Positions 45,379 to 57,175 are shown, counted from the first letter of the stretch. The stretch: DNA of 64,000 nt from Ancistrus triradiatus (GCA_025084515.1 JAJAGP010003144.1:1-64000), one strand, 5' to 3'. The notes: generated by a model from the sequence alone, not told the origin. Numbers and translations: made by a program.

Positions 45379-46876
45379 TATTGAAAACTGAAGCTGGACT
45401 ACAGAGAAGCCCAAACTGACAGGAACTGGGGTGTGCCATATGTATCTTAGTTGTTGTTTAACGAATGTCGAGCTGACCTTATCGAGTGTGTCACTCACTT
45501 TGCAAAAAAGAGCCAAAATCACACCTTAAGAGTTCACACATTCAGTGGCCAGGAAGGACGGACTACTGTGTATGCGCACCGAGTGCATAAAACGTACACC
45601 TGAAGTTAAAAATGAGTGAACAGACTGTACCAGGAGACAAAATACAGACACCGCCAGCCTTGCAGTGTACATTTTTTATTGGTCAACATGGAGGTTATTT
45701 CAATTTAAAGATTTGGATGTTGGCCAAAAGGCCACAAACTGCAAACTGTCGGAAAATGGTTCAGTAAAAACTGTAGGGCTCAAACTGCAGGAGGGTCACA
45801 TTTTGTCACAACAAAATATTTCTGGTCAAGCACAACATCCAGTCCGTACCTGTCCTTGACAGTGCATTTCATTGACAAAGTTTGTCATAATCTTCATATT
45901 CTGCTAGGGATGCACCGATATTGAATTTTTTGGGCCGATACGATAACTGAGTTTTAGCACATTATTGTGGCCGATACCGATGTTACAAACCGATAATTTA
46001 ACCTTTCTGCATTTCAAATACAGTAAATCATTTTTGCAATGAAATAAAATACTAATAAACAATAAAACAGTTAAATCGGACCTGACAATTACTGTAAACA
46101 CAAGGTACAGTTCACTCAAGGGAAAAATGGTTTAATTCCATTTTATTTTTTAACCTTCCTTTTTTTTTTTTTTTTGTCTTGAACTGGTACAGGCAGCAAT
46201 AAGAACAAAGTGTATAAGAAATCTTATGACTGAGAAGCTCCAAGAAAGAATAGAACTGCATACAGAACTATACAGTCAGCATCATCAGGTATTTTGCTTA
46301 ATGAATAACAGCCAAAAGAAAAATCAAAGAAATGTTCATATGTAAATAGATTATAAATATCGGTTATAACATCGACTAAAATTCTAATATCGGACCGATG
46401 CCGATATCTGAAAAAGTCCATATATCGGCAAATAACATATCGGCCGCCGATGTATCGTGCATCACTATATTCTGCACAGTGGTTAGTTTGCAGATAAGTT
46501 AGTTGTCGAGGAGTCTATAAAGGCAACCGACATAGTTCGCAGATTGCTGTCTTTTGTCTCCTGGTACAGCCTGTCCACTCATTTTTAACTCCAGGTGTAC
46601 GTTTTAGGGTGGAACGCCAGCTTGCTTTGTGCATGCTGCATGCACTCGGTGCGCATACACAGTAGTCCGTCCGTCCGTCCGTCCTGGCCACATTGTGCAC
46701 TGAATATTTGAACTCTTAAGGTGTGATTTGGCTGTTTTTTGCGAGTGACACACTCGATAATGTCAGCTCGGACATCGTTAAAACAGCAACTAAGATACAT
46801 ATGGCACACCCCAGTTCCTGTCAGTTTGAGCTTCTCTGTACTCCAAGCTCCCACAATAGCTGTTCAGTTTTCATTT
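45379..46876. mobile_element. Long-armed inverted-repeat (fold-back) element with a nested MITE
   Basis: The left arm 45379-45650 and right arm 46538-46876 are inverted copies of each other over roughly 270-330 bp, with small indels. Markers such as tgacaggaactggggtgtgcc, gagtgtgtcactc and gtgcataaaacgtacacctg occur on one side and reversed on the other. The right arm carries extra blocks (a tccg run at 46664-46683 and about 20 bp near 46845). The spacer holds a separate MITE (45906-46466). No coding sequence found; transposon class unknown. Confidence 0.8.
45906..46466. mobile_element. hAT-like MITE ('agggatgcaccgata' termini)
   Basis: Left end agggatgcaccgata and right end tatcgtgcatcact pair as inverted repeats of about 14 bp. 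Subterminal regions are full of ccgata/tatcgg words. Internal AT-rich sequence has no coding capacity. It is nested inside the fold-back element. Confidence 0.65.
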
Positions 46877-47149
46877 CGATATCGTGCAGGTGTACTGGGT
46901 GAGATCTGTAGCCGGAAAACCACTGGTGTTTATTTATCTTCTCTCCATTAATAGTTCTCTCCACAATTACAAAGCCATACGTTGGCTGGCTTGTAAAACA
47001 AGTACTGCTGAGTAGGATTGATTTATTTTCAACACGCACTGATCAACAAATCATTAAATCCATGCTCAGACCTAAAATCATAAAGGTGATTATTTTGTTG
47101 TATCAGCACATGTTAAGCTCAGAGTTGTATTAGGCAGTAAGTGAACAGT
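46877..47149. other. Short unassigned stretch
   Basis: No feature recognised. Confidence 0.3.
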
Positions 47150-47779
47150 CGGTTATCATGTTAGATGTTAACAAAATGTCCTGGGGTAAAGACCTGAGCA
47201 GCTTTAACGTAGGAAAAATTATGGCCAGACACCTGCATGTGGATCCTCTCGGTCAGTAATGGTGAGCACCTACCGACAGCAGACCCAGGACTGGCAACAG
47301 TGTGTTGCCACCCATGTTGGATTGATGCACGAGGGCATCATCCTATTCTGTATGGTCTGACTAAGCAGAAGCGCTACTGTGGTACAAGTAACAGAAATGT
47401 TTAATGCTGGGCACAGGAGGAGTGTGTCACAACACACAGTGCAAAGCCCCCCTGCTGAGTATGGGGCCCCCTAGTTGTTAGAACTGCCAGAGTATACATG
47501 CAAGTGTCATTGGGCATGCAGGTGTTAAAACTGGACCTTGGAGCCCCATTGAATCCAGTTGCCTTTTTCCGTTATGTGTGCACCATGTACCTGGGAAGGT
47601 GATGATCTCCCAATCCACTGTGGGAAGAATATCTGCTGGTGAAGGGAGTGTGATGCTCTGGGTAATTTTCTGCTGGGAAACCCTGGGTGCAGACATTTGA
47701 GTGGGCAATAATTTGGCACATACCACCTAGCTAATCACTGTTACAGACCGAGTGGTTTTAATGTTCTGGCTGATCATTG
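47150..47779 (+). mobile_element. Tc1-like family J relic
   Basis: The right end (ttctggctgatcattg before TA) matches the family whose short copy is at 57937. Internal sequence follows a Tc1-like transposase: GAGCAGCTTTAACGTAGG at 47200, a lost region, then the catalytic domain start with GEGSVMLW.IFCWETLG-like codons at 47640-47690. Many stops and deletions. The left terminus is missing. Confidence 0.65.
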
Positions 47780-48144
47780 TAGAGTATCCCTTTAAATCCA
47801 GAGTTGTAGAGGGAAAAATAAAACAAAAGCTATTATTCACAGAGCTGTCTCAGAGCTGTACACAGTCAACAAACACTTTTGAATCTTCTAGGCTTTGCAG
47901 CAGATCTGCTAACACAAATCTGGAGTCTGTTAAATTCAGCAACAGCTTCTCTTTGACATTTCTAAGAGTAGCGTTAATTCAGTTTGTTCGTTCTTGCTCA
48001 GATGCATCATAGTCTGTAAAATATTGAAAGAATTTGTGTTGCATCAGTTAACTTCATCCGATGGTGCTGAACTGATGGAACTTCATGTAGACATCACAGC
48101 AACTTGTTGGGAATACTTCTTTTCCTTTTGTTTTTAACGTAATA

Positions 48145-48430
48145 TTGTTTGTTTGTTTTGTTTCTTGGTTATTTGATTTATTTAACGTCACTGTCAGCAT
48201 CAGTCAAGTCAGATTTATTTATATAGCGCTTTTTACAATGGAGCATTGGCTCAAAGCAACTTTACAAGTTTAGATTATCTCCTAATAACTACGTCCAATC
48301 CCAAATTGAGCAAGCCTAGGGCGACAGTGGCAAGGAAAAACTCCCTAGTTCTAGGAAGAAACCTTGGGAGGACCAAGACTCAAAAAGGGACCCAACCTCC
48401 TTGGGCGGTCATCAGTGGCCATTCCAGCAA
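48145..48430 (+). repeat. SINE-2 tail (reversed) joined to the 'TCAAGTCAGATTTATTTATA' repeat
   Basis: 48145-48197 is the SINE-2 tail on the minus strand (gtttgtttgttttgtttc ... cgtcactgtcagcatc). From 48199 a repeat of about 230 bp follows in + orientation with tatagcgctttttacaatgg, tctcctaataactacgtcc and ggaagaaaccttgggagg. Copies of the latter are at 55850 (reversed) and 59013. Confidence 0.8.
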
Positions 48431-50545
48431 CACACACAAGGTTACATCGACTATATTACGTTCCAGTACAGAATATTTTTGTTTTCAGACAAGGTTGCAC
48501 TAGACAAAATGGACAGCTTTTGTGATTTTATATAAGAAATGAAGTTAAATTCTATAATTACAGACTTGCTCACACAAAACGTTGTGACACAGTGATTGGA
48601 AAGGTGAGGCAGCATGACAGTGTAGCAGGTAGTGTTAGTCCCACACTGGTTCAGGTTGAATCTTCTTGAAGTCTTCTTGCTTTTATGGTTATGATACTTT
48701 GCATAGCTTGCCATCAGAAGCTTAGTGAGTTGGCTTGGTTACAGTCAGGGTGTTGTCAGATCCATATCTGATATTAGCTAGTATGTTTGCTGTGGTTCCG
48801 GTTTTCTATTCTGGTTCTTGAGTGCTCGCATTTTGCTTGCGTTTGATCCTTCTTTTTAGAGAAATGCGATTGGAATTTGATGTAGGAGCACCGGAAACTG
48901 AGATTTTGACCCCAGTAGACCACCGCTTCTACTGTGTATTCTTTGATTCTGTCTCAATACCTAGTGAGCACCCTTGTTACCTGTATCCTGGACTTCTGTG
49001 CGTGAAGAGCTTTCTAACCAGCGTGGAACCTTAAGACAGGGTAATGAGACAGTCTGAGACAGTGCCCTGATCTAATTACACAGACAGCAGTGTGCTCACT
49101 GCAGCAGATATGCTTGAAAGCTTAGCTTGGGCTCCAGACCTGAGAGACACAGGCTCTCTATTCTGCATGTTACTGTAGGGGGAACATGCTGAACATCTGA
49201 CAGTTGGCCTCCCACAGTCCCATAAGATGTCATGCCAATGCCAAGGGGTTTGACTCAAGTGTGCCCCATGAAGTGTACATGCTGGGAATTTGTTTAGTGG
49301 CCCGTGTCATTTTGTTTATGTCCGTTTCTCATTAACTTGGCAGTTTCCTCAGGTTGATTATTGCTAGTCATGGTTGCAGGTAATGAGTTAACTTTGACCT
49401 TGGCCAGACTGCAAAATGCATGTCTTTGGACTGTGGTAGGAAATCCTAGCACTTGGAGCACAGACTCCATACAGATGCAGTCCAAGGATCGAACCAGGGA
49501 TCTCTGGAGCTGTGATTCTAATCTGATAAATCTGAGTGTCATTTATTTTCCAAAACAGTAGCCTACTTTGGTGGGGTAAAAAATGTCTCGGACTCTTGAC
49601 ACTACAGAGCATGAACTGTTGGGACATCTCCAGAATACGTCAAACAGGTGTCCGATGTGAGGTTGGATGAAGTTCTGCTTTAAGTAATAGCCAGTGAGTT
49701 AATTCAGCTACGTACATAAGGGGGCACACCTGCATTGTACGTGCTCAATGATTACCAAGGTTTTAAACATAAAATAAATCCCATAGGTGGCGTAACTTAC
49801 AACATTGAATTCAAAATGTGTGTTTTACCAGGCACCAAAATTAAGGGACGTTTTTCTGCTAGGTTGTGGATGTCATAGCCACATTTAATTGTGTAGGAAG
49901 TGTACTATTCCCTTTTATTAAGAAATGTTTCATTTTGAATATCTGTGGGTGAATGGTGTGACATTGCCGACGTAACTTATTCCGTAGCCGTCACTTACTT
50001 ACAAGAACTACTTATTATTTATGGCATTTAATTCTGAGTAACTGAAAGTCATCATGGGTGTGTAGAGAGTAGTTTCTTAGCAATTAGCATTCTGACATTG
50101 CTCCTTCTTTTCTTTTACTACAAGGCAAATTTACACAACAGTGCAGACCCAGGTGGGTGTAGCACAGGTTAAATGCTGTAGCCAATGAGGCTCCTTTTTC
50201 CACTGAAAACTGTTAGATGTTTGACAACGGGTGTCTCTTGTGAAGTTTCAAGTTTCATCCTCATGTAGAGCACCTGCCTTTCTTGCACTCCCTGTCGGAG
50301 TGGTTTGACTGCCCTAGTCTCTTGGCAACGAAAGGTAGGACAAAGGCCTTTAGTGAAGATCTTCTGGCTCTGCACCCTCAAGTCCTACGGTGTAGAAACC
50401 CATGGCAGCCTCCAAGTTATGCTTTTGTTCAGACTTGGCGGTCCCCTCAGCTGTGAGGCATTCAGATTCCCCTTCCGCACTTCTAAAGAAAGGTCAGATG
50501 TTTTGGCCCGATATTCAGACAACCCTTAGATGTTATCTACTTGTA
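48431..50545. other. No gene seen; one SINE-2 fragment
   Basis: 49388-49530 reads on the minus strand as SINE-2 (ccagggatcgaa-type box B region reversed as ggatcgaaccagggatc, then catgtctttggactgtgg). The remainder is unique with no motif recognised. Confidence 0.4.
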
Positions 50546-51518
50546 CAGTGGTGCTTAAGTTTGTGAACCCCTTATAATTTTCTATATTTCTGCATAAATA
50601 TGATCTAAAACATCGTCAGATTTTGGTAGAACAACTTGTCTGCTTAGGGTCGTTGTCTTGCTGCATGACCCACCTTCTCTTGAGATTCAGTTCATGGACA
50701 GATGTCCTGACATTTTCCTTTTCTCTGATAAAATTCAGAATTCATTGTTCCATCAATGATGGCAAGCCGTCCTGGCCCAGATGCAGCAAAACAGGCCCAA
50801 ACCATGATACTACCACCACCATGTTTCACAGATGGGATAAGGTTCTTATGCTGGAATGCAGTGTTTTCCTTTCTCCAAACATAACGCTTTTTTTTTAAAC
50901 CAAAAAGTTCTATTTTGGTCTCATCCGTCCACAAAACATTCTTCCAATAGCCTTCTGGCTCGTCCACGAGATCTTTAGACGAGCAGCAATGTTCTTTTTG
51001 GAGAGCAGTGACTTTCTCCTTGCAACCCTGACATGTACACCACTGTTGTTCAGTGTTCTTCTGATGGTGGACATTAACATTAGCCAATGTGAGAGAGACC
51101 TTCAGTTGCTTAGAAGTTACCCTGGGGTCCTTTGTGACCTCGCCAACTATTACACGCCTTGCTCTTGGAGTGATCTTTGTTGGTCGACCACTCCTGGGGA
51201 GGGTAACAATGGTCTTGAATTTCCTCCATTTGTACACAATCTGTCTGACTGTGGATTGGTGGAGTCCAAACACTTTAGAGATGGTTTTGTAACCTTTTCC
51301 AGCCTGATGAGCATCAACAACTCTCTATCTGAGCTCCTCAGAAATCTCCTTTGTTCGTACCATGATACACTTCCACAAACGTGTTGTGAAGAGCAGACTT
51401 TGATCACATATTTGGTCACATATTTTTGCCACTCACTAATATGTAATATTTTATCATTTTCCTCAATAAGTAAGTGACCAAGTATAATATTTGTGTCACA
51501 AACTTTCAAGCACCACTG
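50546..51518 (-). mobile_element. Tc1-like transposon family D, best copy, internally deleted
   Basis: Both termini present: CAGTGGTGCTTAAGTTTGTG at 50546 and tttcaagcaccactg at 51518, each next to TA (50544-50545; 51519-51520). The transposase runs on the minus strand. The part between the left terminal repeat and about 50625 that should hold the transposase C-terminus (second Asp and Glu) is deleted. Confidence 0.93.
50692..51273 (-). pseudogene. Tc1-like transposase fragment, 193 codons open (family D)
   Basis: Opens within the first helix-turn-helix (VFGLHQSTVRQIVYKW), then a GRPTKI AT-hook-like linker, second DNA-binding motif (VTKDPRVTSKQLK), and the catalytic start LWTDETKIELFG with the first aspartate. 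It continues through KHGGGSIMVWACFA and ends where the deletion begins. Second Asp and Glu are absent, so it cannot catalyse transposition. The real start would lie upstream, where a stop interrupts the frame (51331-51333 region). DNA binding could in principle remain. Confidence 0.85.
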
Positions 51519-53188
51519 TACGCATGACACTGGTTCACACAAAATATTTCTGTCCTCCTGAGAGCTACTCAACACAGTGCACTGCAACAATCGTTTTAAT
51601 TCATTTTGGATGTTGATAGGATGTTTAAAACCTCACTTGATGATGTGCTGATTATTTGTTGCCAAATATTGTTGCTAAAAATTACTTGGGGCCCTGAGGT
51701 AATTTTATAAGGGATTCTCTCTGATTTTATTCCCTTAGCAACATTACAGACAGATGTCTTTTGTTTTTTTAAAACAACCCATGTCTGGATGCACTCTGTA
51801 ATTTTATGTCGCAACAGATGTTGCCTTTTGTTGGCAAATAATGAGGTTTTTGATTGCTGCCATGTCTGGGTCATGTAAATCCAAGTCAGATGCATTCAAA
51901 ATTTCAAATGAAGGATTTTAAGCACTGTTTATTTGGATGATGGAAGAACACCCTGAAAATCCAGGTAACATCAGCTGATTAAAAGGCCAGATACGGCCAG
52001 CCAGGGAAAGGGCTGATGGTGATGGTGGTACAGAAAATGCACGTTATATATCTGTAAACTTGCAGTTTTCTAGAGAGTTATGACCAGTTGTATCAGTCAG
52101 TTACAATGTGTTCATAGATTAAAACCAACCCAATAGGAGCTCGCTTGTCCTGCAAGAACTTAATTTCCGTCCAAATGCAAGCGTTTTATAAATTGATCGG
52201 GGGGCACTTGTAGCTCTAACCGGAGGGGATTAAAATTACATGGGTTGCTGGTGTGACTTCCTCTTATGTCCAGAAGTTCAGGTGTGAGGCAATTTCAAAG
52301 ACAGCTGACTCAAGTGACCATTTCAGAAGTGACATTTCTCAACTACGCACAAGAAGGCAGAAGCAGTTTTAAGAAAATATGTCGAAAACAGTTAATGCTG
52401 CTACAAAGCAGAACTTTTAAGATGCATATCGTATGTATGTTTCCTCAAGGTTCAACAATGACGAATAAACGGTTGCACAAATGCCTGGGGCCAGTAAAAC
52501 GCAACGTCGGGACAGCACCACAAAACATAACTTGTGCATTCGGTGCACTGGACATGTACATGCAGTGGATTAACAGTGTTTGTCACAACAGCATATCACA
52601 CAGTTAAAAAGAGCGAGAACTTTCACCGGCTGTCCATTATACATGCAATTATGTGTATATTTAATTAATCTAAATATTAATTATGTAACCTTAGCTTTAA
52701 AATACAAAGTAGCTGTTTGGTTTGGGGTAGTGATCCTTTGGGTTGCTTGCCTGACTGGAAGAAAAGTTTATGTTGAACCCTGTTTCTTTTATTCAATAAG
52801 AAGGTGCAGGTTTTTACGAGTTAGTGTTAATTCTAGTGGAGTTTGGAAGCAAAAGATGTGTATGTATGTGGGGTCGGGGGGATATTCTTATTTACAAAAG
52901 TGGAGCACAGCAGAAAAATGTTGGGAACCACTGTTCTGGGTGTAAATGAATAATAGCGTAACAATAAGACATAAAATATGGCTCTGAAGTCTATAGTCAG
53001 CCTCACCACTTGGAGAATGCTTATTCCGTTGCATGCACATTACTCATTTCTACTCCACCCTCTTTATACTCCTATAATTGACCTGTCAGGGCTCTCCATT
53101 GCTTGGTTATGCTTTGTCAGAATGCGTTGGAGACGTTCCTGAAACTCAGCAAGCCTGGAACTTTCATGGATTGTCTGAACATTAGGAT
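51519..53188. other. No gene seen
   Basis: AT-rich. The 113-codon frame at 52266-52607 has no known motif. A common repeat end (gttgggaaccactgttctg) is at 52919-52940. Confidence 0.35.
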
Positions 53189-53190
53189 TA

Positions 53191-53736
53191 CCGTAGTTTT
53201 CGGACCATAAAGCACACCGGGTTATAAGGCGCATGAAATGAAACAAAACTCTTAAGTTCCGTCGGAAGCTCAGTTTGGTCTTTACCTGGCGCAGGGCGTC
53301 TTCTTGCTTCCTCCACTTCCGTACCATTGATTCGTTAATGTTGAATTCTCTCACAGCTGCTCTATGTCCATGTTGTACTGCGTGACTGATAGCGTTGTGT
53401 TTGAAATCCGCTTCGGAAAATGAATCATGAATGCACGTACCCTAATGCTGAAGCACATTACCGTATTACTCCGCTATGCTGCGCACTACGGTGGCTCGTA
53501 AGCTTCGTAACTTACCAAGGCCATGCTTTAAAACATTTTGAACAGATTTATGAGAGGCCAGTTTCTGTGTACCATCTGTGTTGTTTGGTGGGTTTGTTGG
53601 TTACCATTCGGTTCTAGGTCAGAAAAGCACAACCAGAATTAATTCATACATTAGGCGCACCGCATTTTAAGGCGCACTGTCGATTTCTGAGAGAGTTAAA
53701 GGATTTTAAGTGCGCCTTATGGTCCGAAAAATACGG
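53191..53736 (-). mobile_element. Pogo-like element remnant with N-terminal DNA-binding region
   Basis: The termini pair as inverted repeats: CCGTAGTTTTCGGACCATAA at 53191 and its counterpart ttatggtccgaaaaatacgg at 53736, with TA on both sides. Adjacent aagg-cgca words repeat at each end. On the minus strand (about 53265-53425) a frame reads ISHAVQHGHRAAVREF followed by NINESMVRKWRKQ. This is the helix-turn-helix typical of pogo/Tigger transposases (Brinker/CENP-B-like). The DDE catalytic part is gone. Confidence 0.75.
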
Positions 53737-53740
53737 TATA

Positions 53741-55721
53741 GCTGTCCCTCAAACAAGGGGTTGGTTTTTAACAGGCGGTAATTGTGTAAAGCGCAGCTAT
53801 GTTGGGGCATTTAGAATATTAAGTGTGACAAAAGCTTAATGGTGCTAGGAGTACCCTAACAAATTTATTTCTAATGATATCAATCATGAGTGCTGTTCAG
53901 CTGTTTCCTTGTAGTGGGGGACATTATTATACACAGAACACTCCGTTAAGTGTCTTACCTCAGTAATTTTGATCCTAACATGGATAGATGTTCTTTGTCA
54001 TTCATACGTTTGGCCTCAGATGTAGCCCATTTAGCTAAAGGAGCTAAACTTTCATGTGCAGTGTGAGAGATCCAATAAGAATGCTCAACTTTGGCACCAT
54101 TTGGGTAGATGTTCAGTCTAGCAGTGGCATATTTGTCTTTGTTCATGGTTCAGGACAAGGGTCATCACAGGCCAAAACAATTATTTTGATGTTGTACAAA
54201 AGCTAAGGAAGGACAGGATTTCCGGTGTGTGTCTGTAATCCTTGGCCGGTCATGGTGATGACAACTTTGTACAGACCTTCAGATTCCTGTAGGTGGACAT
54301 TATTCCTGTACACACCACTGCCATGTTCTCAGAAGTCCAAATTTGAACAAAGTTGCCAAATTTGACATAAAGAATATTCAAAGTTTATAAGATCCATTGA
54401 CATGCAGCTGCATTTTGGCTTTGGATTCACAATGAGAGATTCTGAATGCATATTAACACGAGTGAAGCTGCCAGACAGTCGTGCAGCTGTGGCTAAACAG
54501 AAGCCAGAAGCTCTAAACGACCAGTTCCATCTTTAGAAATCATTTTGGGTAGTTAGTTTGGAGTAGTTGTTAAGGTTCTTTATTCAATTTTAAAACCTTT
54601 TATCAAGTCCCATCTTCAACTGCTGTGATATGTCATGTCTGGAGCCTGAGAAATGCTTTACCTCACAGGAACAGGTGAATCACTTTGCACCAGCTAATTG
54701 GAATAGCATGATTTGGGGAAATGCAGCAATAAAACTTGGCAGAGAGGAACCTGCCTGCATGCCTCTTACTACACTGTGACATGATGATGTAACCCGTTCT
54801 CCTTTCCTCAATGTGTTTTATCAGTTGTGTAATTTTGTGGTCTGTACTTTGGCCATTTACTTTCAGCTAAGCTACTTGTACAAGTGCACACTGGAATAAA
54901 GGGGCTCCTGTGAAAGAAAAGAGCAATTTCATAATCCAACCATTCTAGACATTTTACTCAACTTCTTCAAATGACGAAAATGAGGCACGTAGTTTCCCAA
55001 TAATGATTGGGAAAACTGGTTAGGGAAGATTTTGCTTTCAATACATCACCTTAAAATGTTAAAAATTCACAGTACCAGTTTGTTCGACGTAACCTAATCT
55101 AGAGATTTCCCACTTATATATTACGTCCAAACTAGCATATTGCCTACAAAGCAAGCAGGTTTTGGTCAGGTGGTTTTGCTCCTGTTGTCTTAAGTTTTAA
55201 TGGCCATGCTTAGTCAGGTTAGATACTGCAGTACAGCCTATGAGAGGATTCTCAATATTTACAGATGCTCCAGTTTTCAGGGCATAATAGCTAACAATAT
55301 GAATTTATATTAGGGATGAGCCCCCCCGCAAAAAAAAAAAAAAAGACCCCCCCCCCCGGGGATCCAACTTTCTTGGTTGACATAAACAGTCGAAATAGAT
55401 GCCGATGTTGATCCGATACCATTGTTGAAGTAATAGACCATATTATACCTTCACTTGTGGGAGAGACTTAAGGCATCAGTATTGACTTAAAACATTACTT
55501 TACTAACTTTTTCTAACCAAATATAAGAAAATTATCACACAGATTTTAAACGTTACTAAATTGCTGTTTTTGTTACTAAAATAATAAAAAAGCATGCAGG
55601 ACCTGGGCACAGCATTCAAATTTAATATAAAAAGAGTCAGATAGTCAGATATTTTAAGCTATATTTATGTTATTAGTTTATTAATATATTATAAAATAAG
55701 TAATAATATATGTTGTATTTT
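53741..55721. other. Likely intron, nothing clear
   Basis: Unique AT-rich sequence with no gene. At 55317-55362 an A14 run, a C11 run and GGGGATCC stand together, an odd low-complexity junction. Nearby gccgatgttgatccgatacc suggests a hAT-like end. Confidence 0.35.
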
Positions 55722-56385
55722 TAGGGCTGTGCTAAAAGAACAGCAACATATCGCAGTATTTATTTTTCGTGATTATACTACATTTGATTTTATTTTTTTA
55801 AATGGGGTTGTAAACTCCAGTCTCCGTTCCTGTAGGTGTCGTAGTTCAGTGTTCATCAGCTCCAGCCCCTCATCATACCCCGGCCACTTAATGTCGATGT
55901 GCGCACTTCACATTCTATTCGACCATGACTCCATGACTTTAGTTCGCTCTTAGATTTATCATCTACGCCGCCCAAGGAGGTTGGGTCCCTTTTTGAGTCT
56001 TGGTCCTCCCAAGGTTTCTTCCTAGAACTAGGGAGTTTTTCCTTGCCACTGTCGCCCTAGGCTTGCTCAATTTGGGATTGGACGTAGTTATTAGGAGATA
56101 ATCTAAACTTGTAAAGTTGCTTTGAGACAATGCTCCATTGTAAAAAGCGCTACAGAAATAAATCTGACTTGACTTGAGTGTTTTGACACACTTTGTCCGC
56201 TGAATTGTCAGTGTGATGTGATGTGATGTATTAAGATGACTCGGATCGTACACCATAACTTGTATTTAAGCTGTTGTGTATGTTTTTAGTGAACTATGTG
56301 GAATATCGCAGTATGCATCGTATCGCAGTATATCGCGATATAATCGTATCGTGAAGTCCTTTCCCATATCCACCCCTATCGTTTG
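55722..56385. mobile_element. hAT-like MITE with a nested repeat
   Basis: Left part (agggctgtgc ... catatcgcagtattt) and right part (tcgcagtatatcgcgatataat, ending ccaccccta) share the cga/tatcgc subterminal pattern of fish hAT MITEs. The middle (55850-56180) is a reversed copy of the 'TCAAGTCAG' repeat. Exact ends are uncertain. Confidence 0.45.
55850..56180 (-). repeat. 'TCAAGTCAGATTTATTTATA' repeat, minus strand
   Basis: The reverse complement matches 59013-59340 almost base for base over about 320 bp, including taagagcgaa, gtcatggagtcatgg and tcgaatagaatg segments. It also matches 48199-48415 over the first 215 bp. Confidence 0.9.
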
Positions 56386-56604
56386 CAGTGCCTACACCAC
56401 CCCTTGCAGCATTTGTTTTTATAGATGTTGCACATTGCCATGAGACTTGTTGGTGTAACCGACAAGCCTGAAGTACATGCAGTAACTTCCTGTGCTTCAA
56501 TCAGAACAGCAATTCTAATAGATCTAAATGTAACTTTACTAACCCATTAAAACATGGTGTATTATTGAACAGTTCCTCGATGTGTCATTCCCTCCTCTTT
56601 TCAG

Positions 56605-56881
56605 GTTTGGTATGCCTTGTGGTCCAGCAGCAGTGGGAGAGGACAGCATAGCGAGCTTGATTGGTCGGAATCATTCCAGCGTTTAGCAGCAGTAAAACAG
56701 GGGACACAACCGGAGACAAGCTGGACGGAGTGGTGTTGAGGGAGCATTCGTCCCGCGAAACAGTGTGTGCAACAAAAACTGTGCCAGTGGCTGTGAGTCT
56801 ACCTCAGAGTGCCAGGAAGCCATGAGCCAACGCTCAAGCTCAGACAGCTCTTCTAACTCAGACAACTCTACACAGAATGGG
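56605..56881 (+). CDS. First coding exon of an unidentified gene (serine-rich N-terminus)
   Basis: A strong acceptor (ctcctcttttcag|G) opens the exon and GGG|GTAAGAAC closes it in phase 0. The ATG at 56822 (gaagccATGa) starts MSQRSSSDSSSNSDNSTQNG, 20 codons to the donor. Upstream in the exon is a 24-codon ORF (56612-56686) and a frame that stays open in phase with the ATG back to 56696. So coding from further upstream in the exon is possible, though a stop at 56693 blocks a longer reading. The third-position pattern and both splice sites make a real exon likely. I do not recognise the protein. In mammals ADIPOR2 follows WNT5B on the same strand, which makes adipor2 a candidate by position only; the human N-terminus as I recall it is not similar. 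Confidence 0.6.
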
Positions 56882-57175
56882 GTAAGAACATCTTTGCCAA
56901 ATCAAACTTTGATCTCAGATAAGAGTTTCAAATGCTTAAGAGTTTCAAAATATCTTTAACCAAAGCAAGCTTAGCGATGTACTGTGATATCACAGCGGCC
57001 TATGTTGACCCTTGGCAGTCATTGTTAGTTGGACCTTTATTTTTTGTCTGCCTGTGTGATGTCAATCTTAGCCAGTACATTCTGTACCTGATCTAGCCAG
57101 TACATTGCTTTAGGAATGTAAAGCATTAGAGTTTACTGGTGCTGGCATTACATTTTTGTTACAGATCATTAACTA
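56882..57175 (+). other. Intron of the unidentified gene
   Basis: Starts with GTAAGAAC. No feature recognised before the MITE. Confidence 0.4.

Noticed and set aside
49294..49627. Overlapping frames as a gene
   Set aside because: They overlap a minus-strand SINE-2 fragment and lack motifs.
50989..51477. 162-codon + strand frame
   Set aside because: It is the antisense of the family D transposase on the minus strand; the minus-strand reading has all the motifs.
52266..52607. 113-codon + strand gene
   Set aside because: No known domain, no splice context and composition like the surroundings.
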